Positions 1-9,525 are shown, counted from the first letter of the stretch. The stretch is 60,333 bases of DNA from an uncultured Flammeovirgaceae bacterium (GCA_937899105.1 CALBPF010000224.1:1-60333), one strand, 5' to 3'. Notes: generated by a model not told the origin, from the sequence alone. Numbers and translations: made by a program.

Positions 1-174
1 GCGCTATTCGTGGATAAGCTCCCCGCCGTGCCTTGAAGAATTTTCAAGTGAGCCCTATCTATTTCAAGCGTCTTAAATCTACTTTTTCGATTTCAGAATT
101 TTCATCGTGATTTGGCTTGTAAACGGAACCATTTGCAATATCAACTATTAGTCTTAAACCTCAATTGACTAGAA

Positions 175-1038
175 CTATTTCCTCTTATAAAAATATAACT
201 GAGCCTCCGTGTCATCTGGCTCTTCACTTAAGGTATAAAAGCCACTACCATCATTCTTCCAGGCCATCGCTTCACCCTGCGGCTCGCTCTTATATGGAAT
301 ATTAATTGCCGCGCGTGAAAGAGCTTCAATCACCGACTCGTCATCATTCCGCCGCCAATACAGTATCTCATCATAGGTCTTTAGGATAATCTCTCTTCCA
401 TCTGGGGAAATATCACCGGCAATGATCTTAAGGTGGGGCAAAGTGCCAAGCTTTACCAGCTCATTAATATTATCAACATTTTGTGGATAAGACATTAAAT
501 AAATGTGGACTTGGCGTTCACGTTTCGAAATGATGTATAAATCTTTCGTAAGAGGATCTATCATCAGACATTCTGCATCTCTGTTTCCATCAGGATATCG
601 AAATTCAATGATGTTATAATTGTCAATCAGTGAAGATCTGTAGGCCTGGGGTTCTTTGAATCGATAAATGTATTTGTCTTCATAAATAGCTTGATTATCT
701 CCTATTTCTGCAATATACAGGTAGTTTTCATTTTTTACCGGGCCAGGTCCGACAGCAATGTCTTCCCAATCTCGGTTTCTCACCCCTTTCAGGTAAAACT
801 CACCTACATCTTCTCCGTTTTCATGGATCAAAAATAACCTTGAAGTATCACCGCTATCGTTATGAGTCCATAGCAGTCCAGGGTTTATCTGGCTGGCCTC
901 AAGACCCGAGGCTTCATTGATTTCGTCATTTGCTAAAGCCCCCAGGCCCTTACCTTTTTCGAATAGCGACTCATCATAAATGGTCGTGCTATTACAGGAC
1001 AATATCATACTTATAAAGACCAAAATTCGGCGCTTCAT
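175..1038 (-). CDS. Beta-propeller-like lipoprotein, unknown function
   Basis: A 287-residue protein with a lipoprotein signal: basic start, hydrophobic stretch and Cys near residue 15 (ILSCNS). The mature part has motifs usual in SdiA-regulated or propeller-type secreted proteins: EASGLEAS, WTHNDSGD, DWEDIAVG, YIAEIGDN, DAECLMID, GEAMAWKNDGSGFYTLSE. These look like repeated beta-strand blades with acidic loops. ATG start; the gene is divergent from the histidine kinase at 1182 and separated by about 140 nt. No catalytic residue is evident. The propeller fold and outer-membrane location are inferred from motifs only; the substrate is unknown. Confidence 0.75.
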   Translation of the reverse strand: MKRRILVFISMILSCNSTTIYDESLFEKGKGLGALANDEINEASGLEASQINPGLLWTHNDSGDTSRLFLIHENGEDVGEFYLKGVRNRDWEDIAVGPGPVKNENYLYIAEIGDNQAIYEDKYIYRFKEPQAYRSSLIDNYNIIEFRYPDGNRDAECLMIDPLTKDLYIISKRERQVHIYLMSYPQNVDNINELVKLGTLPHLKIIAGDISPDGREIILKTYDEILYWRRNDDESVIEALSRAAINIPYKSEPQGEAMAWKNDGSGFYTLSEEPDDTEAQLYFYKRK

Positions 1039-1109
1039 CTTTTCATAATTTTTTACAAATATAGAGCCTTACACACAGGATAACGCAAGTTTTGTACTAC
1101 TTTCAATTT

Positions 1110-1147
1110 GTTAACGACCTGTTAAAAGCATATCTATCAGCCGTTAA
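1110..1147 (+). promoter_or_regulatory. GTTAA direct repeats upstream of histidine kinase 1
   Basis: GTTAA occurs at 1110, 1121 and 1143 on the plus strand, that is at spacings of 11 and 22 nt. OmpR/PhoB-family regulators usually bind direct repeats 11 bp apart, and this operon encodes such a regulator. A similar array precedes the paralogous operon at 19509. Autoregulation is inferred. Confidence 0.45.
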
Positions 1148-1181
1148 ATTCCTATTTTCAAGTTATGATTAACAGTTCTTT

Positions 1182-2432
1182 ATGAAAAGGAATACGATCA
1201 GGGGTTTAATTCTGCTGGCCGCAGTGAGTATTGTAGGTATCGCCGGTGTACAAGTCTATTGGTTTAACAAAGCTTTTAATACCGAAGAAGAATTATTTAA
1301 CCGAGAAGTAAATACTGCACTTTTCAATGTAGCTACACAGTTTTTTGAATTGAGCGAAACCATGGCGCCGCCTGTTAAACCCATCAAGCAACTTAGCACT
1401 AATTATTATGTGGTGATGATCAATAATGAGGTTGACGCCAGTTTATTAGAGCGCCTTTTAAAGTCGGAGTTTGAAAAGAGGAGCATAACCGCAGATTTTG
1501 AGTATGGCATTTATGATTGTACTAATGACAAAATGGTTTATGGCAATTATGTTAGCTTCGACGAAAATTCATCACAAACTGGAACGGACAAAGCGCTGCC
1601 TAAATGGGAAAACCAGAGCTACTATTTCGGAGTACAATTTCCACATAAGGCTTCTATTATAACAAACAGGATGGGTATCTGGATATTCTCTTCATCAGTA
1701 CTTGTGCTGGTCGTGATCTTTTTTGCCTATGCCATGTTTGTTATTTTGAAGCAAAAGAGGCTTTCAGAGATTCAGCGTGATTTCATTAACAACATGACGC
1801 ATGAATTCAAAACGCCTATATCTACTATAGCTCTTTCTACAGATGTATTGAAGGATCCTAAAATCGTAGAACAGCCGGAACGCTTAAGTAACTATGCAAC
1901 CATCATTGCAAATGAAAACTCTCGTTTAAAGAACCAGGTAGAGCGAGTACTACAAATGGCGCATTCGGATAAGAGTGATTTAGAATTGAAAAAAGAGCCC
2001 ATTCACATTAACCAACTTATAGAATCTGCCATGAATACTTTTGATTCTAAAAAGGAGGTGAAATTTGTATCTAAACTGGATGCAAAAAATGACCTTATTG
2101 ATGGAGACAGGCTTCATTTGTCAAATGTATTGTTCAACCTGGTGGATAATGCGGTAAAATACGGCGGTCAAGCTCCAAAAATAAATATCTCTACTCGAAA
2201 CGATCATAATAAAGTAGTTGTGGAGGTCGAAGATCGGGGCATTGGAATAGCTCAGGATCAGCAAAAAAAGATTTTTGATAAGTTTTACCGTATTCCTAAG
2301 GGCAATGTACACGATGTTAAAGGGTTTGGCCTTGGCCTAAGCTATGTAAAGCAGGTACTAAAGGCACATGGCGCTGAAATTTCAGTTCGAAGTAAACTTA
2401 ATATGGGCGCTACATTTATCTTAACACTCTAA
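1182..2432 (+). CDS. Sensor histidine kinase, RprX-like
   Basis: A 416-residue membrane sensor kinase. Membrane segments lie at about residues 7-25 and 164-189 and flank a sensor region of about 135 residues; there is no HAMP domain. The HisKA segment carries FINNMTHEFKTP with the phospho-accepting His at about 207, followed by the ATPase domain with N box (NLVDNAVKYGG), G1 (EDRGIGI), F box and G2 (GFGLGLSYV). Its stop overlaps the next start (TAATG), so kinase and regulator are translationally coupled. The N-terminal QVYWFNKAF pattern recurs in the kinase at 19509 (QVYWINNAI), so the two are paralogues. The signal is unknown; the resemblance to RprX is from memory of the family. Confidence 0.93.
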   Translation: MKRNTIRGLILLAAVSIVGIAGVQVYWFNKAFNTEEELFNREVNTALFNVATQFFELSETMAPPVKPIKQLSTNYYVVMINNEVDASLLERLLKSEFEKRSITADFEYGIYDCTNDKMVYGNYVSFDENSSQTGTDKALPKWENQSYYFGVQFPHKASIITNRMGIWIFSSSVLVLVVIFFAYAMFVILKQKRLSEIQRDFINNMTHEFKTPISTIALSTDVLKDPKIVEQPERLSNYATIIANENSRLKNQVERVLQMAHSDKSDLELKKEPIHINQLIESAMNTFDSKKEVKFVSKLDAKNDLIDGDRLHLSNVLFNLVDNAVKYGGQAPKINISTRNDHNKVVVEVEDRGIGIAQDQQKKIFDKFYRIPKGNVHDVKGFGLGLSYVKQVLKAHGAEISVRSKLNMGATFILTL

Positions 2433-3115
2433 TGTCAGAAAGATCTATTCTGTTAGTGGAGGATGACCAGAATCTGGGCTTTGTGGTCAAAGACAATCTG
2501 GAGCTAAGAGGCTTTCATGTCGACTGGGCAAGGAATGGAGAAGAAGGGCTGTCAGCCTATAAAAATAAACCTTACAACATCTGCCTTTTTGACGTGATGC
2601 TTCCTCAAAAAGATGGCTTTAGCTTAGCTACAGAAATTCGGGGGCTAGATCGCCAAATACCAATTTTGTTTGTTACTGCTAAAGGTATGCAAGAAGATCG
2701 GATAGAGGGCTTTAAGGTAGGTGGGGACGACTATATCACCAAACCCTTCAGCATGGAGGAGCTGGTATATAGAATTGAGGTATTCTTAAAAAGAACAAGC
2801 CAAGAACGTCAACCAAGTCGCTATCAATTGGGCAAATTCACGTTCGATTATGAAAACCTGCTCTTGATCAAAGAAGAGTTTAAACAGAATCTTACACAAA
2901 AAGAGGCTGACGTATTAAAGTATTTTGCAGACCATACGGGTCAAGTAGTGAAAAGGGAAAGTATCCTGAAAGCCATATGGGGAGAGGATGACTATTTCAT
3001 GGGTCGTAGTCTCGATGTATTCATTTCTAAGCTTAGGAGCTATTTAAAGCCTGATTCGGCAATTGAAATTGCGAATCTTCATGGAGTAGGCTTTAAATTG
3101 ATCCTAAATCCATAA
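2432..3115 (+). CDS. OmpR-family response regulator, RprY-like
   Basis: A 227-residue regulator. The receiver domain (residues 1-120) has the acidic pocket VEDD, the phospho-acceptor Asp54 in LFDVMLP, and the conserved Lys in ITKPFS. The C-terminal half is a winged helix (LTQKEADVLKYF, then RSLDVFISKLRSYL and the GVGFKLI wing). The start overlaps the kinase stop by one base. It is expected to be phosphorylated by the kinase encoded just upstream and to bind direct repeats; the phased GTTAA repeats at 1110-1147 are the obvious candidate site. It is closely similar to the regulator at 21019, so cross-regulation is plausible. Confidence 0.93.
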   Translation: MSERSILLVEDDQNLGFVVKDNLELRGFHVDWARNGEEGLSAYKNKPYNICLFDVMLPQKDGFSLATEIRGLDRQIPILFVTAKGMQEDRIEGFKVGGDDYITKPFSMEELVYRIEVFLKRTSQERQPSRYQLGKFTFDYENLLLIKEEFKQNLTQKEADVLKYFADHTGQVVKRESILKAIWGEDDYFMGRSLDVFISKLRSYLKPDSAIEIANLHGVGFKLILNP

Positions 3116-3244
3116 AAAATTCACTTTTTTAGGCATTTGAGGTGAAGGATTAAGCTAATCCATTTCTTAGTACAGAAATGGCTACCAGGGTTGTAAAAAT
3201 TCAATAACTTGCAAGGCTTAATGTCCATATAACCTTTCGTTATT

Positions 3245-6200
3245 ATGCAAAAACTCTACAAACCACTACTAGTAATCTTTTTCATGTGTGGGATCGTAAC
3301 GCTGACTAACGCTCAGGGTGTGACAACGGCCGCAATCAATGGAAAAGTGACCGATTCATCAGGCGAAGGACTGCCCGGAGCTACTATAGTAGCTATTCAC
3401 TTACCTACTAGCACCCAGTATGGTACATCCAGCCGGCCGGATGGTCGTTACAATCTGCCAAATATGCGCATAGGCGGCCCTTACAAGATAACCGTTAGCT
3501 TTATCGGCTTTGCAGATCAAGGTCAGGAAGGTTTTCAGCTTCTTTTAGGCCAAAACTTAAAACTTGACTTTAACCTTGAGGAAGATATTCAAACCCTTGG
3601 AGAAGTAGTCATCTCAGGTAATAATGAAACCTTCAATAACGATCGCACCGGTCAGGCGATAAGTTTTAGCAACGATGAAATTCGAAAACTCCCCACCATT
3701 ACAAGATCGGCAAGTGATATATACCGGCTGACACCTTCATCGGATGGTAACTCATTTGCGGGCCGCAATGATCAATTCAATAACTTTTCATTAGATGGCT
3801 CAATTTTTAATTATCCATTTGGACTCGATGCAGCTACTCCGGGAGGACAGACGGATGCGCAACCCATTTCCCTGGATGCGATTGATCAAATTCAAGTGGC
3901 AACGGCTCCTTACGACGTTACTCAATCAGGATTTACCGGAGCCTCTGTAAATGCGGTGACCAAAAGTGGGACGAATGAGTTTCATGGAACAGTGTTTTCA
4001 TTTTACAGGACTGATGAATTTACCGGCTCCAAAGTAGAAGGTGAAGATGTGTTCGTTCCGGATTTGACGCAGCTTCAGTCAGGGTTCAGCATAGGCGGCC
4101 CGATCATAAAAGACAAACTGTTTTTCTTTGCTAATGCCGAGATAGAAAGAAGAGAAAACTTAGGGTCCAGCTTTTTTGCAGACAGAGGCCAAGGCGGAAA
4201 CAATGTATCCAGGGTAACCGCTGCTGACCTGGATGCTGTCAGTGCAGCGCTTATAGGGATAGGCTATGATCCGGGCCCTTATGAAGGATATACCCTGGAC
4301 ACTGAAAACGAAAAAGGGATTGTTAAACTGGATTGGAATATCAATAGCAAACACACGCTTACCGCTACGTATAACTTTTTATATGCGTCACGTGAACTAC
4401 CTGCTAACCCAACAGCGCTAGGTAGAAGAGGGCCGGATGCGATCACTTTACAGTTTCGAAATTCTGGCTACAAAATAAATAATGAGATAAATTCTGGGCT
4501 CCTCGAATTAAGAAGCCTTTTTGGAAATAAAGCGTCCAATAAGTTTCAGATTGGCTACAGCGTTTTCAATGATAGTCGGGACCCCTTCAGCACGCCGTTC
4601 CCAGTTGTTAACATCAACAGAGATGCGGTACGCTACATTGCCGCAGGCCATGAGCCCTTCTCAATTAACAACCGACTGGATCAATACGTATTTCAGATTA
4701 GCAACAACTATGAACTTTACGCCGGTGATCATACCCTTACCGCCGGCTTTAATTTTGAAAGATTTAGCTTCGACAACTCTTTCAATCTTGGCGTGTATGA
4801 GCCCTTCGAAAATGCTTTCATAGGTCCTTTTGGCGGCAACACGGATTTCTATCCCGGTGGCACTTTCGGTCCTGGGTTCTCTAACGTGGGTGATTTCCTG
4901 AATTTTGTAAATACAGGGCAAATGAGTGTAATAGCGAATTACTCGCAAGGAGTTTTTGATGAAAATCAAAGTAATGATACCTGGGCATTGGCTGAATCTA
5001 CCGTGGGTCAATTCGGTCTGTATTTGCAAGATAGATGGCAGGTAAATGACAATTTTGTCTTGACCTATGGTTTAAGGATGGATGCACCTTTGTTTTTTGA
5101 CACGGAGGATCTTATTGTTGACAACATTGAGAGAAAGGGAGGAGTATTCTCAGAAACCGGGGGCGCTTATAATCCGGACATTTTGTACTTCGATCCCGAA
5201 GGAAACCCTGAACTTTTGGATCAGACCGAACTTCCTACAGGAACACCCTTGTGGTCACCACGGGTTGGGTTTAACTGGGACGTAAATGGAGATCAAACTT
5301 TTCAGGTGAGAGGTGGGTCAGGACTGTTTACAGGTAGGTTACCCTTTGTTTGGATAGGAAACCAAGTGGCTAATCCTGATTTCTTCTTTAGAACAACGAC
5401 TGATCCCGATTTCAGATTTCCTCGGGTTTGGAGAACAAGCCTCGGCTTAGATAGGCAGATTGCCGAAGGGCTTGTGGCAAGTATTGATGTTGCCTACACC
5501 AGAGATGTTAACGCACAGTTTGTAGCTAATTATGGGTTGAACCTTCCCACCGGGCAACTGAATGGTGTAGATAACAGATCCATTTATCTACGTTCCGACA
5601 GATCGTCGGATCAATTTGGTGATCCTGCCAATGCATATGTATTCACTAATGCCGATCTGGGGCGAAGCTTCAATTTGACTGCAGAGGTTAAAAAAACGTT
5701 CAGTAATGGCGTATATGCGACACTTGCTTATAACTTTCTGGATGCTAAAGATGCGTCTTCGCTTCGTGCAGAAATCACCAGCGATATTTACGATCTTACC
5801 CCTGCCCTTGGTCATGTAAACCAAGCGGTACTGTCTAACTCTATTTATGGCAATAAGCATAGGGTAGTAGGTACGGCTAATAAAACCTTTAAATATGGCA
5901 GTGGCAAATGGGCAACAACCTTATCACTTTATTATGAATATACCAGGGGAGGCAGGTTTAGCTACAGCTATTCCGGTGATATTAATAATGATGGCTCATT
6001 CAATAATGATCTAATTTATATCCCTACTTATGGTGAAATAGCAAGTATGGTTTTTGCAGAAGAAGATAACAACCAGGATGGAAATATCGATGTTACTGCC
6101 GAGGCACAGCGAAGAGCGTTAAGGTTATTTATTGCTCAAGACGATTATTTGAGTGAAAATCGAGGAAGTTATGCAGAAAGAAATGCTAGTCTGAGTCCAT

Positions 6201-6478
6201 GGTTTTCGCGTTGGGACTTTAGATTTCTACAGGATTATAATTTTGACAATGGAAACAGTATTCAGTTTAGTCTTGATATATTGAACGTTGGCAATTTAAT
6301 AAGCTCCGATTGGGGTGTAAGGCAATTTGCTACCAACACCCAGTTTTTAGGAGTGTCTGTAGATGACGCAGGAAATCCAACCTACTCATTTGATCCGAAT
6401 TTGACTGAGACTTTCACACCGGACACAGGGCTGCTTTCAAGATGGCAGCTTCAGTTTGGATTAAGGTATAGTTTCTAA
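3245..6478 (+). CDS. Oar-like TonB-dependent receptor
   Basis: A 1077-residue outer-membrane protein. The signal peptide ends near TNAQ (residue 24). A carboxypeptidase-regulatory-like beta-sandwich follows (about 28-115, GKVTDSSGEGLPGATIVA), then a plug region (about 120-240, including TAPYDVTQSGFTGASVNAV), and a long beta-barrel ending in an aromatic residue (LQFGLRYSF). An Asp/Asn-rich stretch near the C-terminus (DINNDGSFNNDLIYIP) is typical of Oar proteins. No SusD partner follows, so it is not a classical SusCD transporter. It lies about 130 nt after the response regulator, which may control it. The ligand is unknown. Confidence 0.9.
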   Translation: MQKLYKPLLVIFFMCGIVTLTNAQGVTTAAINGKVTDSSGEGLPGATIVAIHLPTSTQYGTSSRPDGRYNLPNMRIGGPYKITVSFIGFADQGQEGFQLLLGQNLKLDFNLEEDIQTLGEVVISGNNETFNNDRTGQAISFSNDEIRKLPTITRSASDIYRLTPSSDGNSFAGRNDQFNNFSLDGSIFNYPFGLDAATPGGQTDAQPISLDAIDQIQVATAPYDVTQSGFTGASVNAVTKSGTNEFHGTVFSFYRTDEFTGSKVEGEDVFVPDLTQLQSGFSIGGPIIKDKLFFFANAEIERRENLGSSFFADRGQGGNNVSRVTAADLDAVSAALIGIGYDPGPYEGYTLDTENEKGIVKLDWNINSKHTLTATYNFLYASRELPANPTALGRRGPDAITLQFRNSGYKINNEINSGLLELRSLFGNKASNKFQIGYSVFNDSRDPFSTPFPVVNINRDAVRYIAAGHEPFSINNRLDQYVFQISNNYELYAGDHTLTAGFNFERFSFDNSFNLGVYEPFENAFIGPFGGNTDFYPGGTFGPGFSNVGDFLNFVNTGQMSVIANYSQGVFDENQSNDTWALAESTVGQFGLYLQDRWQVNDNFVLTYGLRMDAPLFFDTEDLIVDNIERKGGVFSETGGAYNPDILYFDPEGNPELLDQTELPTGTPLWSPRVGFNWDVNGDQTFQVRGGSGLFTGRLPFVWIGNQVANPDFFFRTTTDPDFRFPRVWRTSLGLDRQIAEGLVASIDVAYTRDVNAQFVANYGLNLPTGQLNGVDNRSIYLRSDRSSDQFGDPANAYVFTNADLGRSFNLTAEVKKTFSNGVYATLAYNFLDAKDASSLRAEITSDIYDLTPALGHVNQAVLSNSIYGNKHRVVGTANKTFKYGSGKWATTLSLYYEYTRGGRFSYSYSGDINNDGSFNNDLIYIPTYGEIASMVFAEEDNNQDGNIDVTAEAQRRALRLFIAQDDYLSENRGSYAERNASLSPWFSRWDFRFLQDYNFDNGNSIQFSLDILNVGNLISSDWGVRQFATNTQFLGVSVDDAGNPTYSFDPNLTETFTPDTGLLSRWQLQFGLRYSF

Positions 6479-6500
6479 AGTGAATTAGAGAAAATGTTGC

Positions 6501-6533
6501 AAGTCTGGTTCTTTTAAGGGGCAAGACTTTTTT
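6501..6533 (+). terminator. Possible terminator after the Oar-like receptor
   Basis: AAGTCT (6501-6506) can pair with AGACTT (6524-6529), directly followed by a run of T. The stem is short and the loop long, so support is modest. Confidence 0.4.
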
Positions 6534-6586
6534 ATTATCTTTCACTAAAAATCATAGCTATATTCAATTCACTCACACACAACTTA

Positions 6587-6877
6587 ATGGTGGAAAATGT
6601 TAACGAAACAATAAACTTTTATCATGCTGTACTTGGCTTTGAAAAAGTCAGCAGTGTGCCAGATGAGGAAGAATTTGTTTGGGCAAACATGAAAGCCTGG
6701 GAGGAGGCTTTACCTTATTTCTAAAAATAACGAGAGTAAGTGGATTATATTGAAGCTATTTATGAAAAGGCAGATATTGTTGATTGGCTGAGAGATACAT
6801 TTTAGGGCATGCGGGAGTTTACGGTCAAAGATATAAACGGGTATTACCTGACTTTTGCAGAACCGATTTCATCTTAA
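6587..6877 (+). pseudogene. Decayed VOC (glyoxalase-fold) gene
   Basis: One frame reads as a VOC-family protein with four in-frame stops, at 6722, 6728, 6737 and 6803. The N-terminal part has ETINFYHAVLGFEKV and FVWANMK, typical of the first beta-alpha unit. The C-terminal part has [20 protein letters not shown], then [20 protein letters not shown], which is the usual end of this family. The TAG at 6803 sits where the family normally has a Tyr (TFYGMREF), so TAT or TAC to TAG is likely. About 20-25 residues around the TAA stops seem lost or scrambled. The frame is otherwise kept. Two intact VOC genes occur elsewhere (32450 and 49419). Confidence 0.8.
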
Positions 6878-6921
6878 CAGTAGATCGCAAAACATACCTT
6901 TTAAATAGGTGTTTTTTAACT

Positions 6922-8385
6922 ATGCAAAAGGTGAATATTGTTTGGTTCAAAAGGGACATACGGCTGCTAGATAATGAACCGCTTTACTACGCCAGTTTAG
7001 ACAATGTTCCTGTTATCTTACTCGCTTTTTTGGAACCCTCGTTAATGGCTTTACCTCAGAGCGACAGCCGTCACTGGCGGTTCGTTACACAAAGTGTAGA
7101 AGACTTAAACAAACGTATTAAAAAGTACAATGGCGAACTCCATCTCGTTCACGGTGAGGTAGAAAACGTTTTCAATTTATTAGCCAAATCATTTCAAATT
7201 AAGAGTGTATATAGCTATGCGGAGACAGGCCTTAAAAGAACATATGAACGAGATAAGTCTATAAAGAGGTTCTGTAAGAATGCCGGAGTCACTTGGAGAG
7301 AGTATCCGTATGCCGGAGTGATCCGTGGATTAAAAAACAGAAAAAACTGGCGTAAACGCTGGTATGCCAAAATGAATCAACCACAATTGCACGCCAATTT
7401 GTATGACTTAGAGTTCGTTGAAAACATAACTTTTATAAAAAGGGAAAGCGATAGAAAGTTATTAACAACAGGTAGCGACCCTGGCGTACTTCAGCCAGGC
7501 GGGGAAACTAACGCACACCGATACCTAAATTCTTTTTTGAATGAAAGAGTAATTGACTATAATCAAGGTATTTCTAAGCCTGAAAAAAGCAGAACCTCCT
7601 GCAGCAGACTTTCTCCATATCTTGCATGGGGAAACCTTTCTATGAAGCAAGTATATCAGGCTGCTAAAGAAAAAAAAGACCTTGGTAAAAACAAAAAAGC
7701 TATTTCAAGTTTCATTTCACGGTTGCGCTGGCATTGTCATTTTGTTCAAAAGTTTGAAATGGAAATGCGTTATGAATATGAAAATATAAACAGAGGCTAT
7801 GACCAACTACGTCGAGAGTGGAATGAAAATCATTACCAGGCCTGGCAAGAAGGTAAAACGGGTTATCCTTTGGTCGATGCCTGTATGCGATGTGTAAAAC
7901 AGACTGGCTATTTAAACTTTAGAATGCGTGCTATGGTAGTTTCCTTTCTTACTCACCACCTCTGGCTGGATTGGAAAAAAGGCGCTGATTACCTGGCCAG
8001 GCAATTTCTGGATTTTGAACCGGGCATTCATTATCCTCAGTTTCAAATGCAGGCTGGCGTCACTGGTATTAATACCATAAGAATTTACAACCCTGTCAAA
8101 CAATCGAAAGAAAATGATACTGATGCCTTTTTTATTAAAAAGTGGGTTCCAGAGCTCGCCGAATTACCATTGGGGTTGATCCATACCCCATGGCTTATGA
8201 CACAAATAGAGCAAAGATTGTATGGCTGTATTTTAGGAAAACTTTATCCCAAACCGATTGTAGATATAAAGAATACCTATAAAAGGGCTTCATTGGAGTT
8301 ATATAGTATTAAAAAAAATGCCATAGTTAAGTCGGAGGCTAGACGTATTCTGGAAAAGCACACCGTGCCAGGTAGAATTGCTTAA
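6922..8385 (+). CDS. Cryptochrome/photolyase family protein
   Basis: About 487 residues from the ATG at 6922; the open frame extends further upstream but overlaps the dead VOC gene, and the protein fold begins at [18 protein letters not shown]. The N-terminal Rossmann-like antenna domain covers about 1-130. The FAD-binding helical domain carries [38 protein letters not shown], and [15 protein letters not shown] with INTIRIYNP. The usual HNR motif of class I photolyases appears as NFR. The protein should bind FAD and either repair pyrimidine dimers in light or act as a light sensor. Its stop overlaps that of the convergent TIGR03643 gene. It is distinct from the DASH protein at 27464. Confidence 0.88.
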   Translation: MQKVNIVWFKRDIRLLDNEPLYYASLDNVPVILLAFLEPSLMALPQSDSRHWRFVTQSVEDLNKRIKKYNGELHLVHGEVENVFNLLAKSFQIKSVYSYAETGLKRTYERDKSIKRFCKNAGVTWREYPYAGVIRGLKNRKNWRKRWYAKMNQPQLHANLYDLEFVENITFIKRESDRKLLTTGSDPGVLQPGGETNAHRYLNSFLNERVIDYNQGISKPEKSRTSCSRLSPYLAWGNLSMKQVYQAAKEKKDLGKNKKAISSFISRLRWHCHFVQKFEMEMRYEYENINRGYDQLRREWNENHYQAWQEGKTGYPLVDACMRCVKQTGYLNFRMRAMVVSFLTHHLWLDWKKGADYLARQFLDFEPGIHYPQFQMQAGVTGINTIRIYNPVKQSKENDTDAFFIKKWVPELAELPLGLIHTPWLMTQIEQRLYGCILGKLYPKPIVDIKNTYKRASLELYSIKKNAIVKSEARRILEKHTVPGRIA

Positions 8386-8660
8386 CTCAATCGTTTTGAG
8401 ATTTTGTTGTAGCTAATACTACGCTGTCTGGAACTTTTAAAATGTGTATCTTCCTTGCCAAAAATTCGGTGTTTCGTTATTCGGCCTTGAACTCTTTTTC
8501 GCCACATCCGAAAGCTGGAAGCTTTCATTTCTCGTCTCATAACTTTTATGACATCAGTTTCGGTCAGGCCGAATTGTTTCTCAATAGCGTCAAAAGAAGT
8601 ACGATCTTCCCAAGCCATCTCTATGATTCTGTCTATTTCTCCCGGAGTCAGTTCAACCAT
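8382..8660 (-). CDS. TIGR03643 family protein
   Basis: About 92 residues from the ATG at 8660, which gives the usual family start [21 protein letters not shown] second ATG at 8708 would add 16 residues and run head-on into the DUF2256 start. The body reads as two helices resembling a helix-turn-helix ([20 protein letters not shown]), followed by a basic part ([16 protein letters not shown]). That makes nucleic-acid binding plausible, but no function is established to my knowledge. It lies between the photolyase, whose stop codon it overlaps, and the divergent DUF2256 gene. Confidence 0.85.
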   Translation of the reverse strand: MVELTPGEIDRIIEMAWEDRTSFDAIEKQFGLTETDVIKVMRREMKASSFRMWRKRVQGRITKHRIFGKEDTHFKSSRQRSISYNKISKRLS

Positions 8661-8699
8661 ATGATAAAAACAGACGGCTTTAATATTTGTTCTCTTTAC

Positions 8700-8834
8700 A
8701 TGGCCCATAAAAAAGTGAATTTACCTGAAAAAATATGTTTGACTTGCGGCAGGCCGTTTACTTGGCGCAAAAAATGGACAAAAGTTTGGCATGAAGTGAA
8801 GTACTGCAGCAAGCGCTGCCGGGCAGGACAATAA
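8700..8834 (+). CDS. DUF2256 small zinc-ribbon-like protein
   Basis: 44 residues, [20 protein letters not shown] onward, with a second pair in YCSKRCR. The four Cys in CLTC and CSKRC form a likely zinc-binding ribbon, and the WRKKW segment is typical of DUF2256. An open frame extends far upstream through the TIGR03643 gene in antisense, but family length and the ATG at 8700 fix the start. It is divergent from TIGR03643 with only about 40 nt between the starts, so the promoters must be very close or shared. The role is unknown; the neighbourhood suggests a link to the photolyase. Confidence 0.85.
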   Translation: MAHKKVNLPEKICLTCGRPFTWRKKWTKVWHEVKYCSKRCRAGQ

Positions 8835-8847
8835 ACAAGGATTCTTA

Positions 8848-9525
8848 CTAATCGAAATCAATTTTCATTTCTCCGCGAAAAGAAAGCTTAATTATCATAT
8901 CCAATTCCTGTTTGGTAAAACCCAATCGCTCGGCCACGGTTTTACAAAGAGCATATTCATCGGCGCTAAACTCACCGTCTGCTATGGCCAGGCTTAGCAT
9001 TTGTATTAATTGGGTCTCTCGGTCCTCTTCTCTTTCCGGGATGACGTGAATAAAATCACTACCCTTTTTCAGCCAATCTTGAAGCTTTTCACTAGTAAAA
9101 CCTGCCGATTTGGCGGCATCTTTAATCACTTCCAGCTCTTTTTCATCCACATGACCATCCGCACTGGCTAAGGCAATGAGGTTTTTCAAATTAGACTCAC
9201 TCATTTTTCTGTTGAGAGCTTCGCCAAGGCCGTCGTATCCCAACTTTTCGGAAATAGTCATACATAAATCGTACTCGTCCTGAGAAAAAGTATTATCTGC
9301 TGTTGCCATTCCAATCATATCTATCAAATGGTTCTCACGATCGGCTTCGTTTTCAGGGATTTTAAGTATAATACTGTCTGCATTCTCAATCCAGGAATTT
9401 AACTCTGATTCTGATATACCAGCTTCTTCCGCAGCATGTTTTAATAGCTTCAGCTCGCCTTCATCAATATTACCATCGGAAAAAGCAAGCGCTACAAGAT
9501 TTTTTAAATGTTCTGATCGATCCAT
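8848..9525 (-). CDS. Tandem TerB-domain protein
   Basis: A 225-residue soluble protein made of two copies of one TerB-like helical unit. The first (about 1-100) and second (about 110-215) share LKNLVALAFSDGNIDEGEL versus LKNLIALASADGHVDEKEL, and YDLCMTISEKLG versus YALCKTVAERLG. The acidic SDGNID and ADGHVD loops are the metal-ligand-like motifs of TerB. Tellurite resistance itself is not implied, since no other ter genes are present. ATG start; it is convergent with DUF2256, 13 nt away. Confidence 0.85.
   Translation of the reverse strand: MDRSEHLKNLVALAFSDGNIDEGELKLLKHAAEEAGISESELNSWIENADSIILKIPENEADRENHLIDMIGMATADNTFSQDEYDLCMTISEKLGYDGLGEALNRKMSESNLKNLIALASADGHVDEKELEVIKDAAKSAGFTSEKLQDWLKKGSDFIHVIPEREEDRETQLIQMLSLAIADGEFSADEYALCKTVAERLGFTKQELDMIIKLSFRGEMKIDFD

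Noticed and set aside
59..163. Minus-strand open frame reading DIANGSVYKPNHDENSEIEK before a TAG.
   Set aside because: It has no start codon, is bounded by a TGA about 33 codons upstream, and matches no family I know; it may be chance or the tail of something lost.
6784..6921. Upstream extension of the photolyase frame.
   Set aside because: The extension overlaps the VOC pseudogene in another frame and has no photolyase motifs; the fold starts at 6922.
8442..8699. Long upstream extension of the DUF2256 frame.
   Set aside because: It runs antisense through the TIGR03643 gene; the DUF2256 family is about 45 residues long and the ATG at 8700 gives exactly that.
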